A DNA stretch of 64,000 bases from Tateyamaria omphalii. Its GTDB lineage: Bacteria; Pseudomonadota; Alphaproteobacteria; Rhodobacterales; Rhodobacteraceae. The stretch spans positions 1-64,000 of the forward strand of contig NZ_BMWT01000005.1 in assembly GCF_014651375.1 (NCBI RefSeq), given 5' to 3'. A program made the translations under genes and the position numbers. How positions within the stretch are numbered: the stretch's first letter is position 1; every line of letters starts with the position of its first letter. Below are positions 8,575-18,918 of the stretch, piece after piece. The notes beneath the pieces are model-generated. The model did not search any database and was not told where the DNA came from. It saw only the letters and a list, made by a program, of their open reading frames with translations.

Positions 8575-9351
8575 ATGAACTACGAGACGCTCACCTATGA
8601 AATGGAAGATGGCGCAGCGATCATCACGCTGAACCGGCCGGACGTGATGAATGCGTTGACGACGCAGATGCGGGCAGAGATCGAGGTGGCCGTGACCCAT
8701 GCGGGCAAAACAGCACGCGTTGTCGTGTTGACCGGTGCAGGGCGTGCTTTCTGCTCGGGCCAGGATTTGGGGGATCGCGCCAATGCGTCCAACCTCGATC
8801 TGGAGCGCACATTGCGCGACGAATACACGCCGATGTTGAATGCGATTGTTGATTGCCCCGTGCCGACGGTCGCCGTGGTCAATGGTGCGGCTGCCGGGGC
8901 AGGGGCAAACCTTGCGTTGGCATGCGATGTGGTGATCGCGTCGGAGAGTGCGTATTTCCTGCAAGCCTTTACCCGGATTGGCCTGATCCCGGATGCCGGT
9001 GGAACCTATGTGCTACCGCGCACGATGGGCATGGCCAAGGCCATTGGCACCGCATTGTTTGCCGAAAAGATCACGGCCCGCCAAGCGGACGCTTGGGGCA
9101 TGATCTGGGAAGCCGTTGCGGATGAGGGATTCGATGATCACTGGAAAGCGCGTGTCGCGCATCTGGCGAATGGTCCGACCAAAGCCTTTGCAGCCGCCAA
9201 GCGCGTGATACGTGAAAGCTGGAGCAACGACCTTGAGGCGCAGATGGCATCTGAGGCGTCCGAGCAGGGCGATTGTGGCCAAAGCCGCGACTTCCGCGAA
9301 GGCGTGCTCGCTTTTGTCGAGAAGCGGAAACCGAGCTTCGAAGGACGCTGA
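8575..9351 (+). CDS. Enoyl-CoA hydratase/isomerase, PaaG-like
   Basis: A 258-residue crotonase-fold enzyme. The oxyanion-hole segments AFCSGQDLGD (about 58-67) and GAAAGAGANLALA (104-116) and an acidic residue in IPDAGGTYVLPR (Asp140) are present. The IPDAGGT stretch and WGMIWE closely resemble PaaG, the epoxyphenylacetyl-CoA isomerase of phenylacetate breakdown. No other paa gene is nearby, so its role in that pathway is inferred. It stands alone after ccmH and ends in a hairpin terminator. Confidence 0.82.
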   Translation: MNYETLTYEMEDGAAIITLNRPDVMNALTTQMRAEIEVAVTHAGKTARVVVLTGAGRAFCSGQDLGDRANASNLDLERTLRDEYTPMLNAIVDCPVPTVAVVNGAAAGAGANLALACDVVIASESAYFLQAFTRIGLIPDAGGTYVLPRTMGMAKAIGTALFAEKITARQADAWGMIWEAVADEGFDDHWKARVAHLANGPTKAFAAAKRVIRESWSNDLEAQMASEASEQGDCGQSRDFREGVLAFVEKRKPSFEGR

Positions 9352-9367
9352 TCCAGGCTGGATCAGC
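9347..9367. terminator. Hairpin terminator shared by convergent genes
   Basis: GCTGATCCA-GGC-TGGATCAGC is a perfect 9-bp stem with a 3-base loop, followed on the plus strand by ATCTTTCTT. It overlaps the stop codon of the PaaG-like gene and lies 12 bases from the end of the RTX gene on the other strand, so it may serve both. Confidence 0.75.
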
Positions 9368-9378
9368 ATCTTTCTTGG

Positions 9379-10416
9379 TCAGACTGTCGTATTGGGGTCC
9401 AAAACCGGGATCGGGATGCCGGAGATAAAGGCGATATCGTCTGTCGACAGCAATCCCGCCGCTCCGGATACAACAGTGACGGGCTGACCATTCAGGGCGA
9501 CAATGGCGTCATCTCCGGCCGTAAGCACCGAAATATTCGCCGCTACCGGCGCTTCTGGATCAGCCAGCACAAAGATGAAGTCTTCTCCAGGGACGTAGTC
9601 TGTTATGGTGCTTGGACCCTGATCCCCTGACAGCGCGTCAGCGAAAATCCCAAATTCATCCTCGCCGGCACCGCCGGTTGCGATGTCTCCGCTCCCGAGG
9701 AGCAAGGCGTCATTTCCGTCGCCGCCGCTGAGGGTATCAGCGGCGTTGTCTTCGGCATTGGGTTCTTCGAGAATATTGTCGTCGATCCCTCCAAGCCCCG
9801 CGGCCTGGACGAAACTCAACGTGCCGTCCCGCAAGCCAGCCAAATCGGAGGGGGACAGGTCGATGAGTGACAAGTCACCACCCATAATCAAGTCATTGCC
9901 GCCGCCGCCTTCGAGAGAGTCCGCGCCTGCGCCCCCGACAAGGGTATCCTCTCCGAACCCGGCCAAGGCCGTGTCGGAGCCATCCCCACCTTCCAGCCAA
10001 TCCCTGCCGAGACTACCGGTCAGCCGGTCATCGCCACCGCGTCCTTGGGCAAAGTCGTCGCCTTGACCACCGGCAATGGTGTCATCCCCTGCGCCGCCAA
10101 CGATCACATCATCATCCGCCTGACCCAAGAGACGGTCGTCGCCAGCGTCGCCTTCGATCAGGTCGTTCCCAACGCCGCCTTCGATTGTGTCCGAGGAGTC
10201 TGCGCCGCTGATTGTGTCTTCGCCTTCGCCGCCGATCAGAAGGTCGGTGCCTTCTGTGCCGTCGATGGTTTCCCCATCTTCTGTACCGGCGACTTCCACG
10301 CCTTCGGGTTCTGCGACCGCGTCAGCTTCGTTTGTGTCGCCGTCATCATCATCGTCCACGATACTGACGATCAGCCCGATGCCCAGTAGAGTTAGAAGAG
10401 TTAAGCCAATTACCAT
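9379..10416 (-). CDS. RTX (haemolysin-type calcium-binding) repeat protein with N-terminal membrane helix
   Basis: A 345-residue acidic protein. Residues 2-19 form a hydrophobic helix (VIGLTLLTLLGIGLIVSI), followed by DDDDDGD and then runs of GGxGxDxI nonapeptides from about residue 50 to 185, such as GGAGDDTIAGGQGDD, which bind calcium in a beta-roll. A second short cluster (LSGGDGNDALLLGSG) lies near 232-246. The C-terminal 80 residues resemble the tail of many roseobacter RTX proteins. The membrane helix at the start is unusual for a type I secreted protein. An AT-rich stretch and a G-rich ribosome binding site precede the ATG. Confidence 0.85.
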   Translation of the reverse strand: MVIGLTLLTLLGIGLIVSIVDDDDDGDTNEADAVAEPEGVEVAGTEDGETIDGTEGTDLLIGGEGEDTISGADSSDTIEGGVGNDLIEGDAGDDRLLGQADDDVIVGGAGDDTIAGGQGDDFAQGRGGDDRLTGSLGRDWLEGGDGSDTALAGFGEDTLVGGAGADSLEGGGGNDLIMGGDLSLIDLSPSDLAGLRDGTLSFVQAAGLGGIDDNILEEPNAEDNAADTLSGGDGNDALLLGSGDIATGGAGEDEFGIFADALSGDQGPSTITDYVPGEDFIFVLADPEAPVAANISVLTAGDDAIVALNGQPVTVVSGAAGLLSTDDIAFISGIPIPVLDPNTTV

Positions 10417-10534
10417 AACAACACCCCCCAGTGTTTTAGGATAATTGGAACGTTCAAACGGTGTCTGTCAAGCAACCGGAGGTATTGTTGATCGCAGGGA
10501 AACGATTTCACCAAACCAGTTGAATTGAAAAGGA

Positions 10535-10559
10535 AAAGCCCCGCACTGGGCGGGGCTTT
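10535..10559 (-). terminator. Rho-independent terminator of gltA
   Basis: AAAGCCCCGC-ACTGG-GCGGGGCTTT forms a 10-bp stem with a 5-base loop just after the gltA stop codon. On the minus strand it runs into TTTTCCTTTTC, a broken T tract. Confidence 0.88.
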
Positions 10560-10566
10560 GGTCGGG

Positions 10567-11862
10567 TTAGCGGCTTTCGATATCGACGTAGTCGCGGGAT
10601 GTTTCGCCCAGATACAACTGACGCGGGCGCCCGATCTTGTTTTGCGGATCGGCGATCATTTCCTTCCACTGCGAAATCCATCCCACGGTGCGGGACATCG
10701 CGAAAATCGGTGTGAACATGGAGGTCGGGAAGCCCATCGCTTCGAGGATGATTCCCGAATAGAAATCAACGTTCGGGAACAGTTTCTTCTCGGCGAAATA
10801 CGGATCTTCCAGCGCCTGTTTTTCCAGTTCCTTGGCGACCTGAAGGATCGGGTTGTTGTCCACACCAAGCAGTTCCAGCACTTCGTCTGCGGATTGCTTC
10901 ATCACCGTCGCGCGCGGATCGAAGTTCTTGTAGACGCGGTGGCCAAAGCCCATCAGGCGGAACGGATCATCCTTGTCCTTGGCACGGGCGATAAATTCGG
11001 GGATGTGGTCGACGCTGCCGATTTCCTTGAGCATTTCCAGACATGCCTGGTTTGCGCCACCGTGGGCAGGACCCCAGAGGCAGGCAATGCCCGCGGCGAT
11101 ACATGCGAACGGGTTCGCGCCCGAGGACGACGCCAGACGCACGGTCGAGGTCGACGCGTTCTGTTCGTGATCGGCATGCAGGGTAAAGATGCGATCCATC
11201 GCGCGGCTCAGGATCGGGTTCACCTCGTAATCCTCCGCCGGGACGGCAAAGCACATGCGCAGGAAGTTCGACGCATAGTCCAGATCGTTGCGCGGATAGA
11301 TGAAGGGCTGCCCGATCGAGAATTTGTAAGCCCAAGCCGCAATCGTTGGCATCTTGGCGATCAGGCGGATCGAGGCGACCTCGCGCTGGTGTTCGTCGTG
11401 GATGTCTGTCGAGTCGTGGTAGAAGGCGGACATCGCGCCGACCACGCCGGTCATGATTGCCATCGGGTGCGCGTCACGACGGAAGCCACGATAGAAATAC
11501 TGCATCTGTTCGTGCAGCATGGTGTGGTTTGTCACTAGGCTTTCGAATTCTTCCAATTGGGCGGCGGACGGCAGTTCACCGTAAAGCAGCAGGTAGCACA
11601 CTTCGAGATAGTGGGATTTGCCTGCGAGTTGGTCGATTGGGTATCCGCGGTGCAGCAGAACGCCTTTGCCACCATCGATAAAGGTGATGGTGCTGTCGCA
11701 GCTGGCGGTCGAGGTAAAGCCAGGGTCGTATGTAAACACACCCGCCTGACCGTAGAGTTTGCGGATGTCCAACACATCGGGGCCGGCGGTGGGCGAGTGG
11801 ATGGGCAGGTCGAAGCTGTCTTCACCAATTGTCAGGGTTGCGGATTTTTGGGTATCGGCCAT
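10567..11862 (-). CDS. gltA: Citrate synthase
   Basis: A 431-residue type II (hexameric) citrate synthase that condenses acetyl-CoA with oxaloacetate at the entry of the TCA cycle. Expected motifs are visible: the N-terminal beta-rich region to about residue 60, the oxaloacetate site in [13 protein letters not shown], the active-site [14 protein letters not shown] and the C-terminal GRPRQLYLG. Length is that of the Gram-negative NADH-sensitive type. It is monocistronic, with gltX 104 bases upstream on the same strand and a strong terminator downstream. Confidence 0.96.
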   Translation of the reverse strand: MADTQKSATLTIGEDSFDLPIHSPTAGPDVLDIRKLYGQAGVFTYDPGFTSTASCDSTITFIDGGKGVLLHRGYPIDQLAGKSHYLEVCYLLLYGELPSAAQLEEFESLVTNHTMLHEQMQYFYRGFRRDAHPMAIMTGVVGAMSAFYHDSTDIHDEHQREVASIRLIAKMPTIAAWAYKFSIGQPFIYPRNDLDYASNFLRMCFAVPAEDYEVNPILSRAMDRIFTLHADHEQNASTSTVRLASSSGANPFACIAAGIACLWGPAHGGANQACLEMLKEIGSVDHIPEFIARAKDKDDPFRLMGFGHRVYKNFDPRATVMKQSADEVLELLGVDNNPILQVAKELEKQALEDPYFAEKKLFPNVDFYSGIILEAMGFPTSMFTPIFAMSRTVGWISQWKEMIADPQNKIGRPRQLYLGETSRDYVDIESR

Positions 11863-11966
11863 CAGGGTCGTTCCTTTCGTCGCGTGGCGGGCACGCCCGC
11901 CTGGGGCCGCGGTCGACCCGCGTGCCCATCGTTAGACTGCGCACCATGAACGATTGATGAACCTCG

Positions 11967-13367
11967 TCAGGCGGCAGCATCCTCAAGCCTGGCAAGGGTT
12001 TCGTCACGCCCCAGCACCAGCATCATGTCAAAGACCGAAGGCGTTACGGCCCGACCCGCAAGGGCGGCCCGCAAGGGGCCTGCCAGCTTGCCGAATTTCG
12101 TGTCCTGCGACGCAGCAAAATCGTTCAGGACCGCCTCCAAACTGTCACGGGACCAAGTAACGGTTTGCAGCTGCGGCGTCAATTGCGACAGTATACTACG
12201 GGATACCGTATCAAGCGCTTTTGATGCCTTTTCATCCGGTGCGATTGGGCGATCTGTTAGAACAAAGTGCGCTTTTTCAAGCAGTTCTGGCAAGGTCTTG
12301 GCTCGTTCCTTGACGTAGGGCAATGCATTCAGAAGCCCATCTTTCTGTGATTGTTTCAGAGGTTTCTTGTCTGCGGCCTGCAAATAACTCTCAATTTCTT
12401 GCTGCAATGCAGCGTCTTGGGACTGCGCAATGTGCTGTCCGCTGAGGTTTTCCAGCTTCTTTACGTCAAAACGGGCAGGGCTTTTCCCGATGCCGCCAAG
12501 ATCAAACCAGTCTTTTGCCTGCGCATCTGTAAAGAACTCGTCATCGCCGTGGCTCCACCCCAGACGCGCGAGGTAATTGCGCATACCGGCGGCAGGATAG
12601 CCCATAACCTGGTATTCCTGAGCCCCCAGCGCACCGTGCCGTTTCGACAGTTTTTTGCCGTCCGGTCCGTGGATGAGGGGGATGTGTGCCCACACCGGGA
12701 CATCCCAACCCATGGCATTATAGATCATCATTTGTCGCGCAGCGTTGTTCAGATGATCGTCGCCGCGGATCACGTGTGTAACGCCCATGTCGTGGTCGTC
12801 CACCACAACGGCAAGCATGTAGACAGGTGTGCCGTCCCCGCGCAGCAGAACCATGTCGTCCAACTGGTCGTTCCGAATGGTCACATCGCCTTGCACTTCG
12901 TCATGGATCACGGTGGTGCCTTCCTGCGGCGCTTTGATCCGAACAACGAACGGTGCATCAGGGTGTGTGACAGGATCAGCGTCGCGCCAGGGTGAGCGGA
13001 AGAGGGTCGATTTGCCCTCGGCCCGCGCGGCATCGCGGAAGGCTGCAATCTCTTCCTGGGTCGAGAAGCATTTGTACGCTTTGCCTTCTGCCAGCAGCTG
13101 ATGTGCGACCTCTGCATGGCGGTCAGCGCGTGCGAACTGGCTGATCACCTCGCCATCATGGTCCAAGCCCAGCCAAGCCATCCCATCGAGGATCGCCTGT
13201 GTCGCTTCGGGGGTCGAACGCGCGCGGTCGGTGTCTTCGATCCGGAGCAGGAAGGTGCCGCCACGCCCACGTGCGAACAGCCAGTTGAACAGCGCCGTGC
13301 GTGCCCCGCCGATGTGAAGGAACCCCGTGGGTGAAGGGGCAAAGCGGGTGACGACGGGTTGGGACAT
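11967..13367 (-). CDS. gltX: Glutamyl-tRNA synthetase
   Basis: A 466-residue class I aminoacyl-tRNA synthetase. The HIGH-type signature is [13 protein letters not shown] at residues 17-29 and the KMSKS-type loop is KKLSKRHG near 242-249. The C-terminal helical cage for the anticodon follows. It is divergent from comEC with an 80-base gap. Alphaproteobacteria often have two GltX-like proteins, one charging tRNA-Gln as well; the sequence alone does not tell which this is. Confidence 0.95.
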   Translation of the reverse strand: MSQPVVTRFAPSPTGFLHIGGARTALFNWLFARGRGGTFLLRIEDTDRARSTPEATQAILDGMAWLGLDHDGEVISQFARADRHAEVAHQLLAEGKAYKCFSTQEEIAAFRDAARAEGKSTLFRSPWRDADPVTHPDAPFVVRIKAPQEGTTVIHDEVQGDVTIRNDQLDDMVLLRGDGTPVYMLAVVVDDHDMGVTHVIRGDDHLNNAARQMMIYNAMGWDVPVWAHIPLIHGPDGKKLSKRHGALGAQEYQVMGYPAAGMRNYLARLGWSHGDDEFFTDAQAKDWFDLGGIGKSPARFDVKKLENLSGQHIAQSQDAALQQEIESYLQAADKKPLKQSQKDGLLNALPYVKERAKTLPELLEKAHFVLTDRPIAPDEKASKALDTVSRSILSQLTPQLQTVTWSRDSLEAVLNDFAASQDTKFGKLAGPLRAALAGRAVTPSVFDMMLVLGRDETLARLEDAAA

Positions 13368-13447
13368 GGTGTGCGTTTACCTTTGTTTAACCACGGTGGG
13401 TCTACGGTTTGCGCTCCTGATACTCACCATGGGCGAGAGGGGCAAGC

Positions 13448-15529
13448 ATGGGGCATGGCCTGGGATTTCGCCACGTGATGCTGATCCAGCGCGGCCACCT
13501 GTTTGGATGGTGCCCGGTTGGACTGGCCTGTGGGATCGCGCTGTTTTTCGGGCTGCGGTTTGAGCCATCGGTGGTGTTGATCCAGAGTGTCGGGGTGGCG
13601 GGGGCCGGTGCTGCGTTTCTGTCCCGGCGCATTGGCGAGGTGATGTCGCCTGCGTTCGTGTTCCTGACAATGATTGCTTTTGGCTTTGTCCTGGCCGGAT
13701 GGCGGGCGCATTCGGTGGCGGGGCCGGTGCTGGACTGGCGCTATTACGGACCGGTGGAGGGGCGCATTGTCGGTATGGATCGCAGCGCATCCGATGCCGT
13801 GCGCCTGACCCTTGATCACGTCAAACTGGACCGCGTCGCGCCGTTCGAAACGCCAACGCGGGTGCGCATTTCATTGCATGACAAATCTGATCTGGGCGTG
13901 ACTCCGGAACCGGGTTTGCGGATCATGACAACGGCGCATCTTGGGCTGCCGGGTGGCCCGGTGGAGCCGGGAGGTTTTGATTTCCAACGACATGCCTGGT
14001 TTGCCGAGTTGGGCGCTGTGGGCTACACCCGTGTGCCCATACTTGCCGTCAGCATGGCCGAGTTCGACCTGCGCCAGACCGTCTTCCGTCTCCGCATGAA
14101 CGTTTCGACCCATGTTCGTGCGGTCCTGCCCGGGGATGTGGGTGGGTTTGCCGCGGCTGTGACCACGGGCGATCGCAGTGGGATCAGCCAGGATGCCTTG
14201 CAGGACCTGCGCGCGTCGAACACGGCTCATTTGCTGGCAATCTCGGGTCTGCATATGGGCCTGCTGTCGGGTTTTGTGTTCGGTCTGCTGCGCCTGCTGT
14301 TTGCCCTGATCCCCCGCATCGCACTGTATTGGCCGGCTCGAAAAATGGCGGCTGTGGGCGCCCTGATCGCGGCCTCTGTCTATCTTGCGTTGTCAGGAGG
14401 CAACGTCGCGACAGAGCGGGCCTTTGTCATGGTGGCCGTTGCTCTGTGCGCGGTCCTTGTCAACCGGCGTGCCCTGAGCCTGCGGGCGGTGGCCATGGCC
14501 GCCCTGATTGTTCTGACATTGCGGCCGGAGGCATTGATGGGCCCCGGATTCCAGATGTCATTTGCCGCCACCACCGCGCTTGTCGCCGTCTTTGGCTGGA
14601 TCCGTGATCTTGATTGGTCGTTGGGGCCGAAATGGCTGCAGCCAGTTTTGGGGGTCGTGATCTCTTCAGCCGTTGCAGGGCTTGCAACCGCACCGATTGG
14701 TGCCGCGCATTTCAACACGATGGCGCATTATGGGCTGATCGCGAACCTCGCAAGTGTGCCGCTGATGGGGACACTTGTGATCCCGGCGGCGGTTCTGGCG
14801 CTGGTACTGGCACCTGTTGGCCTTGACGGCATTGGTTTGTGGCTGATGGGGCTGGGGTTGCGTTGGATTCTATGGGTTGCCGATGCCGTGTCCGGGTTGG
14901 ACGGGGCGCAAGGCTATGTGGCCGGACCGGGTCCTGTCGTGTTGCCGCTGATGGCCTTGGGCATGCTCTTTGTGATCCTGTGGCAGGGGCGTGTGCGCTT
15001 TGCTGGGGTGGCTGCCGTCGCTGTGGCCTTTCTGCTGTGGCAAACGGGATCGCGCCCGCATGTGCTTGTGGCCGATACAGGCGGCATCGTGGGCCTCATG
15101 ACCGATGAAGGGCGCGCCTTGAGCAAAGCCAAGGGGGCGGGCTTTATCGCGCGCAACTGGTTGGAAAACGATGGCGAAGGGATTGATCAGGCGGACGCTG
15201 CCGCACGCTGGACACAGGGGAGCGGCCCTCGGATCGTCCACCTGAGTGGCAAACGTGCAGCGGCGGGATTTTCAGGCTGCGTGAAAGGGGACATTGTCGT
15301 TAGCAACACGAAGCTGGCTGACGCTGCTAACCTTCCCTGTCTTGTGCTGTCCCCGCCTATTTTGCGGCGCACGGGCGCGATTGCCTTTGTGGAAACTGGG
15401 AACGGCCTGCGAATTAGGACAGCGCGTGACGTTGCTGGGGATCGGATGTGGTCGGGCTGGACGAAAACGCCACCACCTGAACTGACAAGGCGTGTCGACA
15501 ACAATTGGGCGGTTGCGGAAAACAAGTAA
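13448..15529 (+). CDS. comEC: ComEC/Rec2 competence DNA channel
   Basis: A 693-residue polytopic membrane protein of the ComEC/Rec2 family, which moves single-stranded DNA across the inner membrane. An N-terminal hydrophobic region and DUF4131-like OB-fold region precede the competence domain, with the typical LLAISGLHMGLLSGF near residues 259-273 and several helices to about residue 530. The C-terminal part is a degenerate metallo-beta-lactamase-like domain without a clear HxHxDH motif. In R. capsulatus comEC is needed to take up DNA delivered by GTA particles. A TTAACC half-site lies 56 bases upstream of the start. Confidence 0.9.
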   Translation: MGHGLGFRHVMLIQRGHLFGWCPVGLACGIALFFGLRFEPSVVLIQSVGVAGAGAAFLSRRIGEVMSPAFVFLTMIAFGFVLAGWRAHSVAGPVLDWRYYGPVEGRIVGMDRSASDAVRLTLDHVKLDRVAPFETPTRVRISLHDKSDLGVTPEPGLRIMTTAHLGLPGGPVEPGGFDFQRHAWFAELGAVGYTRVPILAVSMAEFDLRQTVFRLRMNVSTHVRAVLPGDVGGFAAAVTTGDRSGISQDALQDLRASNTAHLLAISGLHMGLLSGFVFGLLRLLFALIPRIALYWPARKMAAVGALIAASVYLALSGGNVATERAFVMVAVALCAVLVNRRALSLRAVAMAALIVLTLRPEALMGPGFQMSFAATTALVAVFGWIRDLDWSLGPKWLQPVLGVVISSAVAGLATAPIGAAHFNTMAHYGLIANLASVPLMGTLVIPAAVLALVLAPVGLDGIGLWLMGLGLRWILWVADAVSGLDGAQGYVAGPGPVVLPLMALGMLFVILWQGRVRFAGVAAVAVAFLLWQTGSRPHVLVADTGGIVGLMTDEGRALSKAKGAGFIARNWLENDGEGIDQADAAARWTQGSGPRIVHLSGKRAAAGFSGCVKGDIVVSNTKLADAANLPCLVLSPPILRRTGAIAFVETGNGLRIRTARDVAGDRMWSGWTKTPPPELTRRVDNNWAVAENK

Positions 15530-15548
15530 GGCGGACCACTGGTCCGCC
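15530..15548. terminator. Hairpin after comEC
   Basis: GGCGGACCA and TGGTCCGCC form a 9-bp stem around one base, starting 1 base after the comEC stop codon. There is no T tract, so it may act as a 3' end stabiliser or need Rho. Confidence 0.55.
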
Positions 15549-15586
15549 CTGTGACATACATTCTGTGCGATGATCGCAATGAGTAA

Positions 15587-15605
15587 GGCGCACGTGTCGT
15601 GCGCC
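15587..15605 (-). terminator. Hairpin after lexA
   Basis: GGCGCACG-TGT-CGTGCGCC is a perfect 8-bp stem 5 bases beyond the lexA stop codon (minus strand). The following bases on that strand contain only a weak T run. Confidence 0.55.
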
Positions 15606-15610
15606 CATGT

Positions 15611-16309
15611 TCAATAGGTGCGGATCAAACCAACGAGACGCCCTTGCACCTTAACCTGTCCGACAGGGAGAACACGTGTCTCGTAGGCTGGATTTGCTGC
15701 TTCAAGCGCAATCGTATCACCCTTGCGCATATAGCGCTTCAGCGTCGCCTCGTGGTCTTCGACAAGCGCCACGACAATGTCGCCGTTATCGGCTGACGAT
15801 GTTTCGCGGATGACCACGACATCGCCGTCATTGATGCCGGCATCGATCATCGAGTCGCCCTTGACCTCAAGCGCATAATGATCGCCTTGTCCCGACAGCA
15901 TCTGTCCGGGCACAGCCACAGAGTGCGAGACCTCGGAAATGGCAGAGATTGGAACCCCGGCGGCAATCCGACCCATAACAGGCAAGCTTATAGCGTCGGC
16001 GGTCTCAACGGGGCGGGCAGCCGCCGGGGGAGGCGCGTCAGGTTTGTCGCCATCAATCACGCGCGGCTGGAAGCCACTTGGGGCGCCACCCAGGCTTTCG
16101 GGCAGGCGCACGACTTCGATGGCACGGGCGCGATGCGCGAGCCGACGGATAAAGCCACGCTCCTCAAGCGCTGTAATCAGCCGGTGGATGCCCGATTTCG
16201 AGCGCAAATCCAGCGCCTCTTTCATCTCGTCAAAGCTGGGGGGAACCCCGTCACGCTGCACCCGTTTGTGAATGAATTCGAGCAGATCCAGCTGCTTTTT
16301 CGTCAACAC
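15611..16309 (-). CDS. lexA: LexA repressor, SOS regulator
   Basis: A 232-residue repressor of the SOS regulon that self-cleaves when RecA filaments form. The winged helix DNA-binding domain spans residues 1-65. The cleavage site is Ala117-Gly118 in RIAAGVP, and the catalytic pair is Ser153 in GDSMID and Lys191 in TLKRY. It lies at the end of the minus-strand trpG-to-moeA gene run but has its own LexA-type box 34 bases upstream, so autoregulation is expected. A Pro/Ala-rich hinge (about 89-105) is a little long, as usual in alphaproteobacteria. Confidence 0.96.
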   Translation of the reverse strand: MLTKKQLDLLEFIHKRVQRDGVPPSFDEMKEALDLRSKSGIHRLITALEERGFIRRLAHRARAIEVVRLPESLGGAPSGFQPRVIDGDKPDAPPPAAARPVETADAISLPVMGRIAAGVPISAISEVSHSVAVPGQMLSGQGDHYALEVKGDSMIDAGINDGDVVVIRETSSADNGDIVVALVEDHEATLKRYMRKGDTIALEAANPAYETRVLPVGQVKVQGRLVGLIRTY

Positions 16310-16342
16310 TGTTCGTCCTCCAAGCCCATTTTGTTTGGGTTT

Positions 16343-16357
16343 GTTCTACGGACGTTC
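16343..16357 (-). promoter_or_regulatory. LexA-binding (SOS) box of lexA
   Basis: GTTC-TACGGAC-GTTC matches the GTTC-N7-GTTC direct-repeat consensus of Rhodobacter and relatives. It sits between moeA and lexA, 34 bases upstream of the lexA start, the expected position for autoregulation. Confidence 0.9.
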
Positions 16358-16375
16358 CCCTTTTGTGTCAACGGG

Positions 16376-17551
16376 TCAGGTCAAATCGACTACATCCACC
16401 AGTTCACCAGAGCCACGGGGTGGGTCATTGGGGGCGCGCACGATCAGGGCATTTGCATTGGCCAGCACACTCAACAATGAACTGTCCTGCAGCCCTGCAT
16501 CCTCGACCGCGCCATTTCGGACCCGCCCACGCATGTAGTGTTCACGTGGGCCATTCGCGGTAAGGGGTGCTCCGAGCGGCATTTGGTGGCGGGGGGCGGG
16601 GGCCCGGCCCAATCCTTGCATTGCGCGGATCATTGGGGTCAAGAAAACTGTGCCACAGACCATGGCGGAGACGGGGTTTCCCGGAAGACCAATCATGGGC
16701 GTGCCGTGCAACCGTCCCGCCATCAGAGGTTTGCCCGGGCGCATCGCGACCTTGTAGAAACTGCGCTCCATACCCAACTCGCCTGCAACATGGCCGACAA
16801 GGTCATGATCGCCGACCGATGCGCCACCGATCGTGACGATCAGATCGGCGCCTTGCGCCAAGCTGAACACAGTTGTCAGGGACGCAGCACTGTCACGCGC
16901 AATGGGCAAGAGGCGGGGCACAGCCCCAAGTCGCCGAAGCATTGCAGACAGGCCAAACGTGTTCGATGCGATAATCTGATCCGGGCCGGGGTCTTCGCCC
17001 GGCATGACCAGCTCGTCCCCTGTTGCGATCAACGCCACGACTGGTGCGCGTCGCACAGGAACCTGTGGCACATTCATCGACGCCAAAAGGGCAATGTCAG
17101 CCGGGGTAAGGATGCGGGGCGCGTCGAGCGTATCCCCTTCGGCAAAGTCGATGCCAGCGGGACGGATGTTGTCTTTTGTACCAGGATCGTCCGTGATCGT
17201 GATCAGATTACCGCTGCGTGTGACGTCTTCCTGGATGACAACCTTGTCTGCCCCCTCGGGCACTGGCGCGCCGGTAAAGATGCGCACGGCTTGACCCGCG
17301 CCGACTGTCCCGGCCCATCCATGCCCTGCGGCGGCTTCACCCACCACTTTGAACTGCGCGTGTAGATCGGCCTCGACCGCTTTGAGCGCGTAGCCATCCA
17401 TCGACGATGCGGCAAAGGGCGGCTGGGTGCGCCGCGAGGCGACAGGTTCAGTCAGAACCCGACCATCCGCTTCAAGAAGGGGCACATGTTCGACCGGCAT
17501 TTCGTCCGCAAGTCCGAACAGGTTTTCAAGCGCTTGGCTGACGGTGATCAT
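16376..17551 (-). CDS. moeA: Molybdopterin molybdenumtransferase
   Basis: A 391-residue enzyme that inserts molybdate into adenylylated molybdopterin. The N-terminal motif [15 protein letters not shown] near residues 43-57, the domain motif TGDEL and [11 protein letters not shown] (about 240-250), and the conserved [11 protein letters not shown] near 296-306 all fit MoeA. The gene start overlaps the moaC stop by 4 bases, so the two are translationally coupled. lexA follows after 66 bases. Confidence 0.94.
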   Translation of the reverse strand: MITVSQALENLFGLADEMPVEHVPLLEADGRVLTEPVASRRTQPPFAASSMDGYALKAVEADLHAQFKVVGEAAAGHGWAGTVGAGQAVRIFTGAPVPEGADKVVIQEDVTRSGNLITITDDPGTKDNIRPAGIDFAEGDTLDAPRILTPADIALLASMNVPQVPVRRAPVVALIATGDELVMPGEDPGPDQIIASNTFGLSAMLRRLGAVPRLLPIARDSAASLTTVFSLAQGADLIVTIGGASVGDHDLVGHVAGELGMERSFYKVAMRPGKPLMAGRLHGTPMIGLPGNPVSAMVCGTVFLTPMIRAMQGLGRAPAPRHQMPLGAPLTANGPREHYMRGRVRNGAVEDAGLQDSSLLSVLANANALIVRAPNDPPRGSGELVDVVDLT

Positions 17552-18021
17552 GGCGCCTCGTAACGCCCGGACTTTCCGCCATCTTTCAGAACGACGCGCA
17601 GACCGCCGATTTCCATGCCTTTGTCGACCGCTTTGGCCATGTCGTAGACGGTAAGGGCGGTGGTGGAGGCTGCGGTCAGCGCTTCCATCTCGACCCCGGT
17701 TTGGCCGGTTGTCTTGACGGTTGCCGTGATACGTAGCCCCGGCAGGTCAGCGTCAGGGGTCAGATCGACGGACACCTTGGTTATGGGCAGGGGGTGGCAC
17801 AGGGGGATCAGATCCGCGGTGCGCTTGGCCCCCATGATCCCAGCAAGGCGTGCAACACCAATGACATCACCTTTTTTGGCCCGACCTTCGGTAATGATAT
17901 CAAAGGTTTCCGACCTCATCTTCACCCATGTCTCGGCCACGGCGATGCGGTCAGTGACATCCTTGTCCGACACATCGACCATATGTGCCGCACCTTGATC
18001 GTCGAAATGCGTCAGTGCCAT
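17548..18021 (-). CDS. moaC: Cyclic pyranopterin monophosphate synthase
   Basis: A 157-residue enzyme of molybdenum cofactor synthesis that converts the MoaA product to cyclic pyranopterin monophosphate. The motifs [15 protein letters not shown] at the start, LCHPLPI, and GVEMEALTA in the C-terminal half are those of MoaC. It overlaps moeA by 4 bases and trpC by 1 base (TAATG), joining tryptophan and cofactor genes in one run. Confidence 0.95.
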   Translation of the reverse strand: MALTHFDDQGAAHMVDVSDKDVTDRIAVAETWVKMRSETFDIITEGRAKKGDVIGVARLAGIMGAKRTADLIPLCHPLPITKVSVDLTPDADLPGLRITATVKTTGQTGVEMEALTAASTTALTVYDMAKAVDKGMEIGGLRVVLKDGGKSGRYEAP

Positions 18022-18836
18022 TACATGCCCCCTCCGGCAGTGAGTGGGTTGGCAAGCAATGTCCGCGTGGCTGTGGCCACATCGTCTTGCCGCATCAGGC
18101 TTTCGCCGATCAGGAAGGTGCGTGCGCCATACATGGCAAGGTCAGCGAGGTCGGCCGGTGTATTGAGCCCACTTTCGGCCACGATGGTCCGGTCGGCTGG
18201 CACCTGTTTGGACAGGGTGCGGGTGGTGTCGAGCGTTACCTCAAATGTCTTGAGATTGCGATTGTTGATGCCCATGAGCGGGCTTTTCAGAGCCGCAGCG
18301 CGGTCAAGCTCTTCCGCATCGTGCACTTCCAGCAGTACATCCATGCCCCATTCGAACGCTGCTTCTTCCAGCTCGTGGGCCTGTGCATCACTAACGGACG
18401 CCATGATGATCAGGATGCAATCGGCCCCAAGCGCGCGCGCCTCGGCCACCTGATAAGTGTCGTACATGAAATCCTTGCGCAAAGCGGGCAGGGTGCAGGC
18501 GTCGCGGGCTTGTGTCAGGAACTCTTTGGCGCCCTGAAAACTTGGGCTGTCCGTCAGCACCGACAGGCATGTGGCGCCGCCGTCTTCGTAGGCCCTGGCG
18601 AGCGCCGCCGGATCGAAATCCGCCCTGATCAGCCCTTTGGATGGGCTGGCTTTCTTGATCTCCGCAATAAGGCCGTAAGCTTCACGGTTCGCAACCTGCA
18701 AGGCATTTGCAAACGGGCGCACAGGTGACGCTTCGCGTGCCTCGGCTTCTACGGCTTCAAGTGGTTTGGATGCCTTGTCGGCCGCCACTTCTTCCAGCTT
18801 GTAGGCTTTGATTTTATCGAGGATCGTATCTGTCAT
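18021..18836 (-). CDS. trpC: Indole-3-glycerol phosphate synthase
   Basis: A 271-residue TIM-barrel enzyme making indole-3-glycerol phosphate from CdRP. I chose the ATG at 18836 ([17 protein letters not shown]); the open frame runs 168 bases further upstream but that part falls in the repeat element and has no family similarity. Signature [12 protein letters not shown] and the later [10 protein letters not shown] are present. The gap to trpD holds dispersed element copy C. Confidence 0.95.
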   Translation of the reverse strand: MTDTILDKIKAYKLEEVAADKASKPLEAVEAEAREASPVRPFANALQVANREAYGLIAEIKKASPSKGLIRADFDPAALARAYEDGGATCLSVLTDSPSFQGAKEFLTQARDACTLPALRKDFMYDTYQVAEARALGADCILIIMASVSDAQAHELEEAAFEWGMDVLLEVHDAEELDRAAALKSPLMGINNRNLKTFEVTLDTTRTLSKQVPADRTIVAESGLNTPADLADLAMYGARTFLIGESLMRQDDVATATRTLLANPLTAGGGM

Positions 18837-18865
18837 CTGTTGCGCTTTTTTCTGGCGGAGGGACC

Positions 18866-18913
18866 GAGGGGCCAGCCCCTCGTGCTCCCCGGAGTTTATC
18901 TGGCAAGATGAAA
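18866..18913 (+). repeat. Dispersed terminator-like element, copy C, inside the trp run
   Basis: A GAGGGGCCAGCCCCTC hairpin, then CGTGCTCCCCGGAGTTTATC and TGGCAAGATGAA. The arrangement matches copies A and B, with a diverged tail. It occupies most of the 82-base gap between trpD and trpC and may lower expression of the genes after trpD. Confidence 0.5.
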
Positions 18914-18918
18914 GAGCT

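Noticed and set aside
9683-10389. Open frames on the plus strand opposite the RTX gene
   Set aside because: They are shadows of the repetitive Gly/Asp codons; no ribosome binding site or similarity.
16343-16357. SOS control of moeA as well as lexA
   Set aside because: The box lies downstream of moeA on the shared strand, so it can act only on lexA.
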